Assembly (NCBI GenBank): GCA_948567375.1
Contig: OX419759.1
Span: 34,697,493 to 34,761,492, forward strand
Source of the DNA: Lunularia cruciata
Taxonomy: Eukaryota; Streptophyta; Marchantiopsida; Lunulariales; Lunulariaceae
Direction of reading: 5' to 3'
DNA: 64,000 nt
Both the position numbers and the translations under genes were made by a program. The notes under the pieces were generated by a model. That model was given only the letters and a program-made list of their open reading frames with translations. It was not told where the DNA came from and searched no databases. Within the stretch, counting starts at the first letter, position 1; every line of letters begins with the position of its first letter. This document shows positions 21,305 to 34,127 of this stretch, one piece after another.

Positions 21305-24300
21305 GATCAAAGTGAATAGGTAAGGTAGACTCAATACCATACACCAATTGGAATGGAGAATATCCAGTGGAAGTCTTCATGGTTGTCCTATACTCCCACA
21401 AAACTGCATGAATCCTCTTGTCCCAATGATGTTTAGCCCCCTCCATTTCTGCATCTTTGGCCAACATCATGCACAAGGTCTGATTGGTTCTCTCTGCCAA
21501 GCCATTGGAATTTGGCTTATAGGATGTAGTTACTCTATGTGTGATAGAGAAATGTCGTAGCATGGCTGTAGTAATGCTTCCTGTAAACTCTCCTCCTCTA
21601 TCAGAAACCAACTCCAAAGGGCATCCAAACCTAGTGATAATGCGTTCATAAAGAAATCTACCCACTTCATCTTCATTCTTGTCCCTCAATGGTCTAGCCT
21701 CAACCCACTTGGTAAGGTAATCAGTAACTACCACAATGTACCGATTGTTCCTTGGGGTTCTATTGAGAGGTCCTACAAAATCAATTCCCCACTTCTCAAA
21801 GGGTCCTAGCAATGGAATTGATCTAAGTGGTGGAGTGGATGTAGACTTTCTAGCAAAAGCTTGACAAACATGACAAGTTTTGCAATAATCAAGACAATCC
21901 TTGAAAATCCCTCTCCAATGGTAACCTGCATCTAGAATCTTGAAAGCAGTCACCTTTCCTGCAAAGTGTCCTCCACATACTAAACCTTCATGAAACTCCT
22001 TTATGAGTAGGATAGACTCTTCCTTACCCACTGCTCTTTGAAGTAGACCATCTGCTCCTTGGTGAAAAAGAATATCATCCACCATTGTGTAAGGTCTAGA
22101 TCTTGCTGCAAGGGCCTTCCTCTCCCTAGCATGCATCCCTTCTGGATAGTTACCTCTTTTCACAAAATCCACAATCTCCTTGTACTCCATTGGAACCTCT
22201 TGAGTGACTGAGATTGTCATGAGCTCCTCATCCGGGAAGGAATCATCTACTGGCTCATCTCCATCATGATCATAGGCTCTAGATAACAAATCAGCATTTG
22301 CATGTTTCTTTCCTGGCCTATCCTCAATTGTGTAGTCATACTCAGACAAGAGAATCATCCACCTTGCTAGTCTCCCTTCAACATTAGGCTTGTTGAAGAT
22401 GTACTTCAAAGCCTTGTGATCCGTGACAATTGTGGCCTTCCCTCCAATCAAGTAGTGTCTAAACTTCTTGAGACCAAAGATTACTGCCAACCCTTCTCTC
22501 TCTGTGACAGAGTAGTTCTTCTCTGCTGAAACCATCTGCCTACTAGCATAAGCTATTGGATGATCATGCCCATCTTGGTCTAATTGACTAAGAGTGCATC
22601 CTATAGCTACATTAGAAGCATCAGTGTAGAGGATGAAAGGCTTACTCCAATCAGGTTTAGCAAGAATTGGAGCTACAACAAGGGATTGCTTGAGCTCCTC
22701 AAAAGCTTTGAGAGCCTCCTTGTCTTCCAAAATCACGATGTAATCTACACCCTTCTTCATGTAGATGGTCAATGCATAAGCCTTGTTGGAAAATGAGAAG
22801 ATGAACCTCCTATAGTACCCAACCATTCCCAAGAATTGGCGTAACTTTGTCAAGCTTGAAGGGAATGGAAGGTCTGAGATTTTCCTCACCTTCTCAGGAT
22901 CAACTGCTATTCCATCCTTGGAGATGATGTGCCCCAAAAGTAGACCTTCTTCACATCCAAAAATGCACTTCTCTGGGTTGAGTGATGCATTTGCCTCATC
23001 CAAGCGTTGCAAGACTTTGATTAGGTGCTCAAAGTGCTCCTCCTTGCTCCCATAGACACAAAAGTCATCAATGAAATCTCTCACAAATTTCCCAATGAAA
23101 GGTTCAAATACCTTGTTCATGAACCGTTGGAATGTGGCTGGAGCATTGCAAAGCCCAAAAGGCATGACCTTGAAAGCGTAAGTTCCCCAAGGTGTGGTGA
23201 ATGTGGTGAGTTGTTGATGCTCTGGTGCAATCTTGATTTGGTTATATCCACTATAACCATCTCCAAAACTGTACCTCTCATGACCTGCAACCTCCTCCAA
23301 GATCTCATCAATGAATGGCAATGGGTAGTAGTCCTTCTTGGTAACAGCATTGAGCTTCTTGTAATCCACACATACCCGAAGCTTGCCATTCTTTTTCTTC
23401 ACAATGACAATTGGAGACACCCATTCTGAATTCTCCACCTCAAAGATAAATCCAGCCTCCTTGAGCTTATCAATCTCCTCCTTCACAACCAAAGATATTG
23501 GTGGGCTAATGCGACGTTGCTTTTGGCGGATTGGTCTTGCATGTGACTCCACCTCTATCTTGTGCTCCTCCAAGGTGACTTCCTTCAAATCCTTGTAACT
23601 AAAAGCAAACACATGGATGAACTTGCGGAAAATCTCACCTTCTCCTCCTTGGTAACATTTGGGCCATACTTGAGGGTAGATAACCTTCTCTCTACCTCCT
23701 CAAGTGTCAATGGTGATTTATCTGGGTCCTTCAAAACCTCTGGCTTAGGTGCAAAATCCATAGCACACAAGGGATACACATCTGAATCAGATTCAGATTC
23801 ATCCTCCTCCGTGGAAGTCTCCTCTTCCATGCTTGTGTCCACACCTGAAGCTCCTTCTTCAGAATCTGATTCCCAATAATCAGAAGATAGGGGTATCTGA
23901 ATGTGAAGTGTTGGTGGTGTTAGTCACAGGAACAGTGACTCTATGGTTTGATGGCCCAATCCTTAAGTACCCTTTGTGCCATCGATCAGTTGTGCGTGCT
24001 GCTCTCAACCATGGCCTCCCAAGAAGTAAGTCATAGCTTGAATCCTTCAAGACTTGGAAAGTCATGAGATTTTGAACTCCCATAACTGAAACTACCACCT
24101 TATCCATCACCCCTACTGGTCGAACTTGTTGCTTGTTTGCCATGCTCACCACAAATGTTGAAGGTCTTGAGGGTATCATACCCAACTTCTTCATCAACCT
24201 TTCTGACATGGCATTCACTGCTGATCCTCCATCAACCAATGCATCCTTGATGTTGTGACCATTCACTCTCACATCAATCTTAGAGGCATATTCACAAGCC

Positions 24301-25736
24301 TCCCATGGTGCTGGCTTGGCATCCACCACCCCCATTGATACTGGAACTTTTGCCTTCTTCTTCTTTTTGCTCCTTGTAGAACTCAAACCACCTCTAAGCT
24401 CCTTTCTCAAGGTAGGGTTCAAAGCAATTAATTGGCCCACTGTGATGTTAGCCTTGTGACTACCAACATCCTCCAACACATTGTAGTTCCATTGTTGCTT
24501 TGAGATCAAGAAGTCCTCCATCCCCAACTTCTTCCTTGGAGTCTTTGTTGTTGATGGTGTTGAGGTGCAAGTGCTCCTAGTAGACATAGGAGTATCCTTG
24601 CTTGAAGTAAATCCTTGAGAAGAGTGAACATCCTCTGCAAAACGAGCTCTCTTCTTCTCTTGTGCCAAAAGCTCCAAATTAAGACCCTTGGAGTTTGAGC
24701 ACTCTCCCTTCTCATACTTGCTCTCAACCACATCTATGGATGCTATCCCCTTACCTTTGTTGGGATTAGGAGCCACTTGGGTTTCACTACCTCCCTCTTT
24801 CCCTCTATTGGCTCCCTCATAACCCCTTCCTCCATGGTAAGTGGAATTTGGGCAATTCCTTTGGATATGGCCTCTTCCTCCACAACCAAAACAATTTCTA
24901 TCATTGAAATTGTTGGCTGGTTGGCCTCCTCTATATGGATAGTTTCCATAACTCCTAGGCCCTCTCCCTACATTCTGATCCACCTCTCTCTTCTCCCATA
25001 ATTGCACCACATTGATCTTGAGATCCGCAAGTTGTTCTGTGATGGTTTGGAGTGGATCTTTTGGTGGAGGTGCAAGAACTGGAGCAACTACTACTTGTGG
25101 TGCAACCCTTGTCACCAAAGTATCAGAAGTTCCACCATACTTGTAGCCTTGAGGAGGATGCACAACCTCCTTCACCACCAAATCACTTTCATCCCCTTCC
25201 AAACTCTCCTCCATACGAATTGCGATCTTGATAGCTTCAACCTTGGAAGAAGGTTTCTCATATCTCACCTTGCTTCTAATTTGTGGTCTCAATCCTCCCA
25301 CAAAATTCTTGGTGAGCATGGCCCCTATGCCAATCATTGTAGTCTCCACATCATCCCCACCCTTCCTCAACACTATGCGAAATCTGGACTCTAATTTTTC
25401 CACTCTTTCCACATAGACTCTCACTTTCTCTCCATCTCCTTGCTTGAGAAATGTAACCTCACTCATCAATCTCTCATAACTCTCATCAGGAAGAAAGTTC
25501 TCAATGAGTGCTGAAGTCAAAGTCTCCCAAGACTCCTCTTCCCCCTCTCTCCTCTCTCTCTTTTGGTATTCTGACTCATACCATGTAAGTGCTGCATCCT
25601 CAAAGAAATCTGGTAATAATGAGACCCACTCATTCTTCCTCCTCTCATTGTTTCCTATGCAAGCTCTCTTGAAGTCTCTCACAAAGGCCTCCACATCTTC
25701 TCCATCCTTGCCAAAGAAAACCGGAAGTTTCCCCAT
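21305..25736 (-). pseudogene. gag-pol of A4, two indels and interrupted
   Basis: It starts at the ATG equivalent to A2 and is open through Gag and protease to about 23880. There a 1-bp insertion (near 23889) shifts the frame. A 10-bp deletion near 23631 brings the frame back, so the net change is nine bases and only about 80 codons between protease and RT lie in another frame. RT, RNase H and integrase are then open to the GATC break at 21305. Catalytic motifs are unchanged, including Phe-Ile-Asp-Asp and DD35E. It is younger than A3 but differs from A2 and A5 at several residues, for example Gln for Arg near 22035. Confidence 0.9.
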
Positions 25737-25981
25737 CTTAACCCCTCACTATCTTTCTTTTCTCTCAATTTTTTTTTTTTTTTTTTTCCTCTTTTCTTTT
25801 CTCTCACTCTATTACTAATAGAGTATATACATGACTAACACCATCTGAGAATAATCCACTCTAGGGAACACAAAAGGTTCAGGTTGCTCCAAGATTTCTA
25901 TAGCAACATCAAATCCTAGAGTGCATATTAATCTAACTCTCATGGATAGTTTATCCATAAGTTGAAAGATTATCTCCATCA

Positions 25982-26455
25982 CTAATCTTGAGAACTAGCT
26001 GATGAAGGTGGTAGTATTTCTGTAGCTGTACTAAGACTCTCTCCAAGATCCTTCACCAAAGTTTCCAAAAGTGCTTTTACTCCACTACACTCATGTCCTT
26101 TTGGAAGTCCTTCAACTCCACAAACCTCACACAACTCTTTGGTCTTAGATCTTCTCCCTCCCAATCTTGGTGAAGAAGGTCCAACATGCAAACCCAAGTC
26201 AAGTAAGCCTCTCCTTTCCCTCAATCTCTTGCTCTCAAAGGTCAATGGACATGAACTTGCCTTATGTCCCTTCTCTCCACATAGAAAGCACTTAGACTCA
26301 CTCTTTCCTCCAAGTGGTGTAGGTTTTTGGATCCTCTCAACACTCTCTTCAAATTCTATTGTAAACTCTCTTTTCCTCAAATCCACCCCTACAATCACCT
26401 CAAACCCTTGGGGAACCTTGCATAATCTCAATTTCCACTCTTGATGACTCTCCAT
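25982..26455 (-). CDS. ORF-Z of A4
   Basis: 157 codons, nearly the same as in A2, with both Cys/His clusters complete (CCHC 2-4-4 knuckle and Cys-x2-Cys-x8-His-x-Cys). A Gly-to-Ser change follows the initiator region. It is open even though the downstream gag-pol is broken. Function as for A2: probable nucleic-acid binding, inferred from the knuckle only. Confidence 0.7.
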   Translation of the reverse strand: MESHQEWKLRLCKVPQGFEVIVGVDLRKREFTIEFEESVERIQKPTPLGGKSESKCFLCGEKGHKASSCPLTFESKRLRERRGLLDLGLHVGPSSPRLGGRRSKTKELCEVCGVEGLPKGHECSGVKALLETLVKDLGESLSTATEILPPSSASSQD

Positions 26456-27292
26456 GTTCCCCAAGATGAATCTAAACACTCAAACATGCTTTTTGTTGAT
26501 CTCAAGCTTCTCATGCATGAGATCTCCACTCTGCAGAATTGACCCTTCCTCTCAATGTCATTCAAATCTCCCAACCAATACGTCACAGTCCTCTGAAATT
26601 TTGCACACTTGATCACAACTCCAGGGCGTCCCTCCCTGCAAAATTTCAGATCTTTTCATTGAGCCATTTGGCCTAGACACCTTTCTATTCAGCACCCATA
26701 TTTCAGATTTGGTCTGAAAACCACCCCCCTCACTTCAAAAACTCATCACGCCCTGCGCAAAAAGATCTCTCTCTAATTTTTGTGGCACCAGGTAGGATAC
26801 AATGCACTGAATTTTCTTGGAAATTTTCAGGACAATTCACTGAAAATTGAAGAAATGGCAAACTCTGTACAATTTTCCAAAGAGCATGCAGTTGCGGGAG
26901 CACTTTACCCTATCAACTTTCAAAAATTCTAGCCCAGTGCGCATAGAAGCTCTCTCAATAATTTCAAGTGTGCTAACTGAAAGATAACCCAAGCTATCAT
27001 GTGTAGAAATCTCAAGTCCAGATCTCAAACTTGAGATTTTGCCCAAAATCACCTTAATCCCCAAAATCTGCAATCCACCTCACACAATCTCTCCAATTCC
27101 TCTCATGTGTACAAGATGTACAAAATCACCTCAAAGACATCATAATGAACTACAGGGTATACAAATGGATCTTGGTTCTCTAACATAAGTTCAGCCCTCT
27201 CCTCTCCTAATGTTCTCTCCAAGTGAGCTCTCATAGCCTCCTTCTGCCTAATGTAGAATTGGACGCGGAACATTATCTTGCCTTCTAGAGAG
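26456..27292 (-). other. Leader of A4, no gene seen
   Basis: Homologous to the A2 leader at 14203-15028; no conserved ORF. Confidence 0.55.
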
Positions 27293-27310
27293 GTCCCGGC
27301 AACGGAACCA
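27293..27310 (-). other. Primer-binding site of A4
   Basis: The reverse complement reads TGGTTCCGTTGCCGGGAC, identical to A2, four bases inside the LTR that ends at 27315. Confidence 0.7.
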
Positions 27311-27314
27311 AAAA

Positions 27315-28006
27315 TGTGAGCCGGCCTGTTTCTCACTCAGGATGAACCTCTGATGGCTATTATGGTAGCGCACCATGGACTAAGAAGGCAAGGAACCCCA
27401 ACTCCATCATACTCCTCCAAGGCTAACACTCCAAGACTCAAGACATTGCTCACTAGAGAACTCAATGAAAGAGAGATAGTTGCAAATGAAAGGATGATGA
27501 GTACCTCCTCACTCCTTGTTTATATACTTGTGAAATAGTTACGTACCAAAGTTACTAATTACTATAGTAACTCAAGTTACTAGACTAAAAGTCAAGTAAA
27601 GTCAAAAAGTAGAAAGGAATATCCATTCACATGGGCATATTCCCCTAAGCATGTGGTCTTATCTTGACCCAACCACTAAAGCAAGGATTCCTTCACATGG
27701 GCTATCCTTGGACTAAAGAAGAATCCAAAACAAAAAGGCTTGCGGGCCCAAGAGTTCTCAACTCTTTCCCCAAAGCCAAACACCTAGGAATAATACCAAG
27801 TCAACACACTAAAATCCAAAATAGTGGTGCTCATCTTTTCTACTTCCTCTAAAGTAAGGTCCCATCTATCTTAGCTATGACTAACTTTAGCTAACCATGA
27901 CTAATATAGAACCATCCTTTATCTCTATATAAATAATATCTCTTAAGTACTTGTAATACCAAGCTAAATATCACAATACCACACACATGCACAAATGGGT
28001 GTTACA
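27315..28006 (-). repeat. 5' LTR of A4
   Basis: 692 bp. The outer flank (28007-28010, read on the minus strand) is AGCC, the same as the four bases after the LTR at 41659-42350. Confidence 0.95.
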
Positions 28007-28076
28007 GGCTTTACTAACATACTTCTTCTTTAAAACTTTATAAAACCATCCAAAACCAAAAAATGTAGGTACCACA
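28007..28076 (-). repeat. First 70 bp of the family D LTR shared by D1 and D2
   Basis: On the minus strand it starts TGTGGTACC directly after the D1 polypurine tract and is cut at AGCC by A4. The rest continues at 42351 on the plus strand, again starting AGCC. This junction identifies the large solo elements as D LTRs. Confidence 0.75.
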
Positions 28077-28090
28077 TACCCCTCCCCTCA
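28077..28090 (-). other. Polypurine tract of D1
   Basis: The minus strand reads TGAGGGGAGGGGTA immediately before the LTR start TGTGGTACC. It overlaps the end of the integrase frame. Confidence 0.7.
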
Positions 28091-31000
28091 AATGTGAGCA
28101 TCCTTGCAAACATCAACAACCGGTTTGTTATACAAAGTTGGGTCCGTGGTCCAATATTTTCTAACTCTCCACTCATTTACTCGAGTGGCAAAAGGATTGC
28201 CTTCCAGGTCTGCAAGTTGAATAGAGCCATTGGCATATATGTGCACAAAATAGTATGGCTCCATCCACCTTAAATGGAGTTTACCTAGAAAAAATATTTG
28301 GCGATTGTCATATAACAACACCAAATCACCCCCTTGAATAGCCACAAGCTTGATTCTTTTATTATGCCTGACCTTCCTTTGTTCTTGCACTTCCTTTGTG
28401 GTTTGCATTGCATTGTCCCTTTTCTCTTCTAACCACATCAATTGATGAATCCAAAGATCTTGGCTTTTTGCCTCTGACAATCATTCTTTGCAAAGAATCT
28501 GATAAGACAATACTTCAATTCAACTAGTAGTATGGGATGCAATCTGTACGTCAAGAAATATGGAGTTTGTTTGGTTGTAATCTTTTAGTCATTGCGTATG
28601 CCCACAAAGCTACAAGTAACTTTGTGTCCTAATTGTAGGCATAATTGACTATCACCTTGTTCAAAATTTTACACAACAATCCATTGGCCTTCTGTGTTAG
28701 TCCATTCACTTTTGGATTATACGGAGTCATCTTTCAATGTTTAATATGGAAGTACTTGGTTAAAAATTCCACCACGGACTTCAAAAAATGAGTTCCACAA
28801 TCATTGGCCAATTCTAGAGGACACCCATAATGTGAAATGATGTTTCGGAAGAAAAATTTTGTGATTGTTTCCGCATCATCTCTCCACGTTGCTTCTGCTT
28901 CTACCATCTTTGTAGCATAATCAATGCATACCAAGATGTATCTCTTCCTTGTGACTCGGGTCACTGGTTGAGTTGGACCCACAAAATCAATACCATTTCT
29001 CAAATGGAGCCAGTTGCAAAATGGGTCTCAAAGGTCAATGGGAAGTAGCCATCGGTTTTCCTGCTCTTTGATAGGCACCACAACTTTGAATATGGGCATA
29101 AGTGTCTCTATACATCATATCCACTATACCCTACTGATACCTAATCAGTACCCTACTGATAGGATTTTCTGTATAGTATCTTCAGGGCATAGTGTCCGCT
29201 TGATGCTTCAAAGTGTAAGGACTCAATGACTCCTCTAACTTTGTATGCCTCCAAACCTCTCCAAAGTACTTTGTCTTCACCCAACTTAAGTAAAATGTTG
29301 TGTTTTAGTTGGTACAGTCCCGTCTTCTTGAGGAAGACTGCACTTTGCTCCAGGTCCAGCCCCTTAGGACAATGACAAGTATGCAGATAGTGATACTCGG
29401 CCGCTTACCTTGTACTTTGCATAGCCATTAAATGATATAGCTCTTCATTAGGAACTGATCATCAACTTCCAAGTCTTGGTCTTGAGTTTCTAACCTGGAT
29501 AGGAAGTCCGCATTTGAATGCAAAGCTCCCTTCCTTACTTGTATAGTGTATGTGAATTCATGTAACAACAAGATCCATCTTGCAATTTGCCTAGACAAAT
29601 CTGCCTTCTTGACCAAATGTTGCAACATGTAATGGTCAACATAGAAGAAAAACTTGTATCCCAACAGGTAGTGGCAAATATTCTTGCAAGCATAAACCAT
29701 TCCTAGTGCTTCTCTTCCAATCATTGAATAATTATTTTTTTAAATTGATAATTGTTTGCTTGCATAATAAATTGGGTAATCCTTCTTCTTCTTGTCCTTC
29801 TGACTTAAGACAACTCCAATTGCCATGGATGAAGTGTCCACATACAAATGAAAAGGGGCATCCCAATTTGGGGCCCTCATAACTGGTGCTTCAACCAATT
29901 TCTTGTTCAATACTTGGAAAGCTTCTTCTTGTTCCACTTCCCACAAGTAGTCTTTGGACTTCTTCAGAAGCTTTGTGAGGGGTGCAGCAAGCACTGCATA
30001 GTTTGAAACAAAGCGTATGTAGTATCCAACATGTCCTAAGAAGGCTCTCAACTCTCAAATGTTTTTAGGGGATTCCAAAGCTGAGATAACTTTTATCTTC
30101 TCAACATTGACTTCAATACCTCAGCTTGACACCCAATCTCCCAAACAAATTCCTTTCTTCATTGCAAAGAAGCATTTCTCCGGGTGTAATGACAAACCGG
30201 CAAAATGACACCTTTCAAAATTTTGGTGAAGGTAATCTAAACGTACCTCTCTTTGCCCAAACACAAAAAAATCATCAATGAAGACTTCCACAAATTTGCA
30301 CAAAAAATCCTTGAAGAATGCATTCATTGTCTTCTGGAAAGTAGCAAGAGCATACACAACCCAAAGGGCATTTAATTAGAAGCAAAAGTGCCCCAATTGG
30401 TAGTGAATGTAGTTTTATCCTTGTCTTCTTCTTGGATGGATACTTGATTTTACCTTGAAAATCCATCAAGAAAATTGTAGCAAGGATGACCAACTACTTG
30501 GTCCAAAATTGGATTGGTAAAAGGCAAGGGATGATGATCCTTTCGTGTGACTGCATTCAACTTGCAAAAATCTTGGCACACTTGAATCTTCCCAATTTTC
30601 TTCTTTGGGACAATGATAATGGGTGAGACCCACTCACTGCTTAAGACAAGAAAGATTATTTTGGCCCTTGGGTACTTGTAGATTTCATCTTTGACCAAGA
30701 GCGAGTACTTTGGGTTCAAGGGGTACTATCTTTGCCAAACCAGAATTGCACCTTCAACCAGATCAATCCGATATTCTCCAAATTCTTGTGGAATACCTTA
30801 CATTTGATCAATAGACCAGGCAAACACATCTTGGAATTCTATAAACAGGGCAGTGTATTTTGCCAACTCCTCCAAAGTGATTGTCTTCAAAATTTTCAAG
30901 TTTTTTCCTTTAGTCAAGACAACATCTTGACAGTCATCGCGGTTGATGACTCCTTCAACATGACTCACTTGGCTTAACCCAAGTCAAACTGCAATCAAAC

Positions 31001-32097
31001 CCCTTCCTCCAAGTCATTTTCACCCGAGGCGATGTCATATGGGTCTTTGTCTTCAACATCTACCTCGTAGCATTCCTAATAGTTGACTTGGACTTTGTCT
31101 TTGGAGTCTCCTGAAGACAAAGATGATGGATCTTTGAATTCATCTTCATCTTCTAACAAAGTTTTTTCCTCGAGGTGGGGTTTACCTTCATCCAACTCAC
31201 CATCACCAACTTCTGATCTTTGGATGAGATGTCCTTGAACCTTAGCTTTTGCTGGTGCCAATCCATAATAACCTGAATGTTGTATAACCAGGGTCTTCCA
31301 ATCAAGAGCGGGTAACCAGTTTTGGTCATTGGTCATAACACAATGTAATTTAACTTGAAGAGCACCCCTCCAATGATTGTGGTAATATTTGATAGCATGC
31401 CCAAAGGCCGTCTCTTGGTTTGATCCGCAAATTCTAGAATCCAGGCTGTTGGTTCAAACATTGTATACCCCAATCAATGTGCAGTGTCTTCTATCATGAC
31501 AATCACACCCGACTCCAAATCAATGAGTATGGATGTGATTATGTAGCCTACAATTTCCATGTCCACTTTGGGAGATCCTAAATCTTCTTGTTCAATCCAA
31601 TAAATGGCAGGCAAATCTTTCTTGGTCATTGCCCTTATTTTCGTGAAGGCTGAACTCAAATGCTTCTTGTACAGCTTGTTGTCCTCCCACAATTGCTTAA
31701 ATGTGACATTAGCACTAGTAGATGCCAAATCAACCACAATAGCATACTAAGGGACTCCTCCCAACTTCATCTTCTTCACCTTCATCTTGAGATCCAAAGT
31801 CTCTACTCATTCAAATTGGACTTTGGGGTGCTTTAAGATAGTGATTGAAGTACAGGCAGTCTTAACCCAAAGTTCTTTGAGTTTGCCCACCCAGGCTTGA
31901 ATTAGATCCTTTACTTTGGATCTGATATCCACCGGAAACACAAGAGGCCCCGTCTTCTTATCCTCCAAACTCATCTCCCAAGTTCTTTGTATTGCTTTGT
32001 TGATTTCCTTCTACAAAGCTTTGGCTTTGGCTTTGGCTAGAATCTTTTCCTCCTTGGCAAAAAGAATAGCTTAGAATAGCTTAGAATAGCTCCAGTA
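28088..32097 (-). pseudogene. pol: D1: gag end, protease, RT, RNase H and integrase of a family D Ty3/gypsy element
   Basis: A degenerate pol with many stops and shifts. In reading order it keeps the Gag C-terminal region (31740-32097), protease (Ile-Asp-Leu-Glu-Ser-Gly near 31510; A2 has Asp-Gly-Gly), RT (30450-30719, then Phe-Ile-Asp-Asp at 30271-30282), RNase H (Val-Asp-Thr-Ser near 29835, and 29428-29724), integrase core (28734-29003, with Gly-Ile-Asp-Phe-Val-Gly-Pro and Asn-Asp-Cys-Gly) and the integrase C-terminus (28088-28480). Order is Ty3/gypsy. It is clearly distinct from family A. Gag N-terminus and the 5' LTR are missing: at 32097 D1 is fused to a piece of A1 gag. Confidence 0.85.
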
Positions 32098-32255
32098 CAT
32101 TGTACTTCCATTGTTGCTTTGAGATCAAGAAGTCCTCCATCCCCAACATCTTCCTTGGATTCTTTGTTATTGATGGTGTTGAAATGCTAGTGCAATTGCT
32201 CCTAGTACGCATCAGAGTATCACTACTAGGAGTAAATCCTTGAGAAGAGTGTACT
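32098..32255 (-). pseudogene. A1 gag, displaced fragment
   Basis: On the minus strand it starts GTAC and continues the gag sequence broken at 3041. It matches A2 around 16840-17000. It ends at about 32098 in the region after the words for Lys-Gln-Gln-Trp, where D1 sequence takes over without any LTR between. Confidence 0.8.
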
Positions 32256-32947
32256 GTGAGCCGGCCTATCTCTCACTCAGGGTGAACCTCTGATGGCTAT
32301 TATGGTAGCGCACCATGGACTAAGAAGGCAAGGAACCCCAACTCCATCATACCCCTCCAAGGCTAACACTCCAAGACTCAAGACATTGCTCACTAAAGAA
32401 CTCAATGAGAGAGAGATAGTTGCAAATGAAAGGATGATAAGTACCTCCTCATCCCTTGTTTATATACTTGTGAAATAGTTACGTACCAAAGTTACTAATA
32501 ACCGCAATAACTCAAGTTACTAGACTAAAAGTCAAGTAAAGTCAAAAAGTAGAAAAGGAATATCCATTCACATGGGCATATTCCCTTAAGCATGTGGTCT
32601 TATCTTGACCCAACCACTAAGTCAAGGATTACTTCATATGGGCTATCCTTGGACTAAAGAAGAATCCAAAACAAAAAGGCTTGCGGGCCCAAGAGTTCTC
32701 AACTCTTTCCTCAAGGCCAAACACCTAGGAATAATACCAAGTCAACACACTAAAATCTAGAATAGTGGTGCTCATCTTTTCTACTTCCTCTAAAGTAAGA
32801 TCCACTCTATCTTAGCTATGACTAACTTTAGTTTACCATGACTAATATAGAACCACTCTTTATCTCTATATAAATAATATCTCTTAAGTACTTGTAATAC
32901 CAAGCTAAATATCACAATACCACACACATGCACAAATGGGTGTTACA
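32256..32947 (-). repeat. 3' LTR of A3
   Basis: 692 bp, TGTAACACCC to GGCTCACA on the minus strand, more diverged than the A2, A4 and A5 LTRs. The outer flank is GTAC, matching the GTAC before the LTR at 3042, so these two are ends of one insertion now in opposite orientation. Confidence 0.9.
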
Positions 32948-33387
32948 TTTACCTCCGGACTAAGTTTTCACTTTGTCCTCAAAGTGAAGGTCTCTCTACC
33001 TTCTATGGTACATCTTCACTTATCATGGTTAATCCTATCAAAGTGTCTTCCTCCCAACTCCTTGAGATCATAGGTGTAATCCTCACACCTTTTGCACTAT
33101 GAAAGGTCCAAAGTACTTAGGCAAAAACTTCTTTTGCAATATCTTGAATCAAATGGAATCAAAAGACATTACCCAATCACCTTCTTTGAAAGGCTCCACC
33201 TTCTTCTTGCCTTGCCTCTTGTCATAGCTCACCTTTTGTTTCCTTTGGGCTTGCTCGACTCGAACCAACTGCTAGCAACTGCTCTTGCCTCTTCCAACTC
33301 CATGAGTTGATCCTTCCTTGATCTCTGTGCATCACCTCCTTGTGATTTCTTCAATCTCCTATGAATGCTTTGGAAGGTAGGAAGACC
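32948..33387 (-). pseudogene. A3 integrase C-terminus, displaced tail
   Basis: Starts GGTC at 33387 (minus strand) and continues the A3 integrase broken at 13488. It has small indels relative to A2 (for example near 33275 and 33082), followed by the polypurine tract CCGGAGGTAAA next to the LTR. Confidence 0.85.
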
Positions 33388-34079
33388 TGTGAGCCGGCCT
33401 GTCTCTCACTCAGGATGAACCTCTGATGGCTATTATGGTAGCGCACCATGGACTAAGAAGGCAAGGAACCCCAACTCCATCATACTCCTCCAAGGCTAAC
33501 ACTCCAAGACTCAAGACATTGCTCACTAGAGAACTCAATGAGAGAGAGATAGTTGCAAATGAAAGGATGATGAGTACCTCCTCACTCCTTGTTTATATAC
33601 TTGTGAAATAGTTACGTACCAAAGTTACTAATTACCGTAGTAACTCAAGTTACTAGACTAAAAGTCAAGTAAAGTCAAAAAGTAGAAAGGAATATCCATT
33701 CACATGGGCATATTCCCCTAAGCATGTGGTCTTATCTTGACCCAACCACTAAAGCAAGGATTCCTTCACATGGGCTATCCTTGGACTAAAGAAGAATCCA
33801 AAACAAAAAGGCTTGCGGGCCCAAGAGTTCTCAACTCTTTCCCCAAAGCCAAACACCTAGGAATAATACCAAGTCAACACACTAAAATCCAAAATAGTGG
33901 TGCTCATCTTTTCTACTTCCTCTAAAGTAAGGTCCCATCTATCTTAGCTATGACTAACTTTAGCTAACCATGACTAATATAGAACCATCCTTTATCTCTA
34001 TATAAATAATATCTCTTAAGTACTTGTAATACCAAGCTAAATATCACAATACCACACACATGCACAAATGGGTGTTACA
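33388..34079 (-). repeat. 3' LTR of A5
   Basis: 692 bp; outer flank GGTC (33384-33387 on the minus strand) belongs to the A3 integrase tail. Confidence 0.95.
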
Positions 34080-34090
34080 TTTACCCCCGG
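34080..34090 (-). other. Polypurine tract of A5
   Basis: CCGGGGGTAAA on the minus strand, adjacent to the 3' LTR, as in A2. Confidence 0.75.
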
Positions 34091-34127
34091 ACTAAGTTTT
34101 CACTTTGTCCTCAAAGTGAAGGTCTCT

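Larger units (their letters stand above)
21305..28006 (-). mobile_element. A4: family A element, 5' part (antisense piece)
   Basis: Reading leftwards from 28006: 5' LTR, primer site, leader, ORF-Z and gag-pol up to GATC in the integrase gene at 21305-21308. The rest of the element lies at 41221-42350 on the plus strand. LTRs 27315-28006 and 41659-42350 share a private substitution (27469 and 42196) absent from the other young LTRs and share the 4-bp flank AGCC, so they are the two ends of one insertion. Confidence 0.9.

Noticed and set aside
25771-25791. Long T run beside A4 gag as a poly(A) tail of a LINE or retrogene
   Set aside because: The same A/T-rich tract precedes gag in all family A copies (for example 15692-15720) and varies only in length.
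27353-27538. 61-aa ORF found in every family A LTR (also 33426, 40567, 42127 and others)
   Set aside because: It repeats only because the LTR repeats; it spans the TATA box region and has no protein features.
33737-33925. 62-aa ORF in every family A LTR
   Set aside because: Same reason: an open stretch in U3, lost in diverged LTRs such as 62786-63495.
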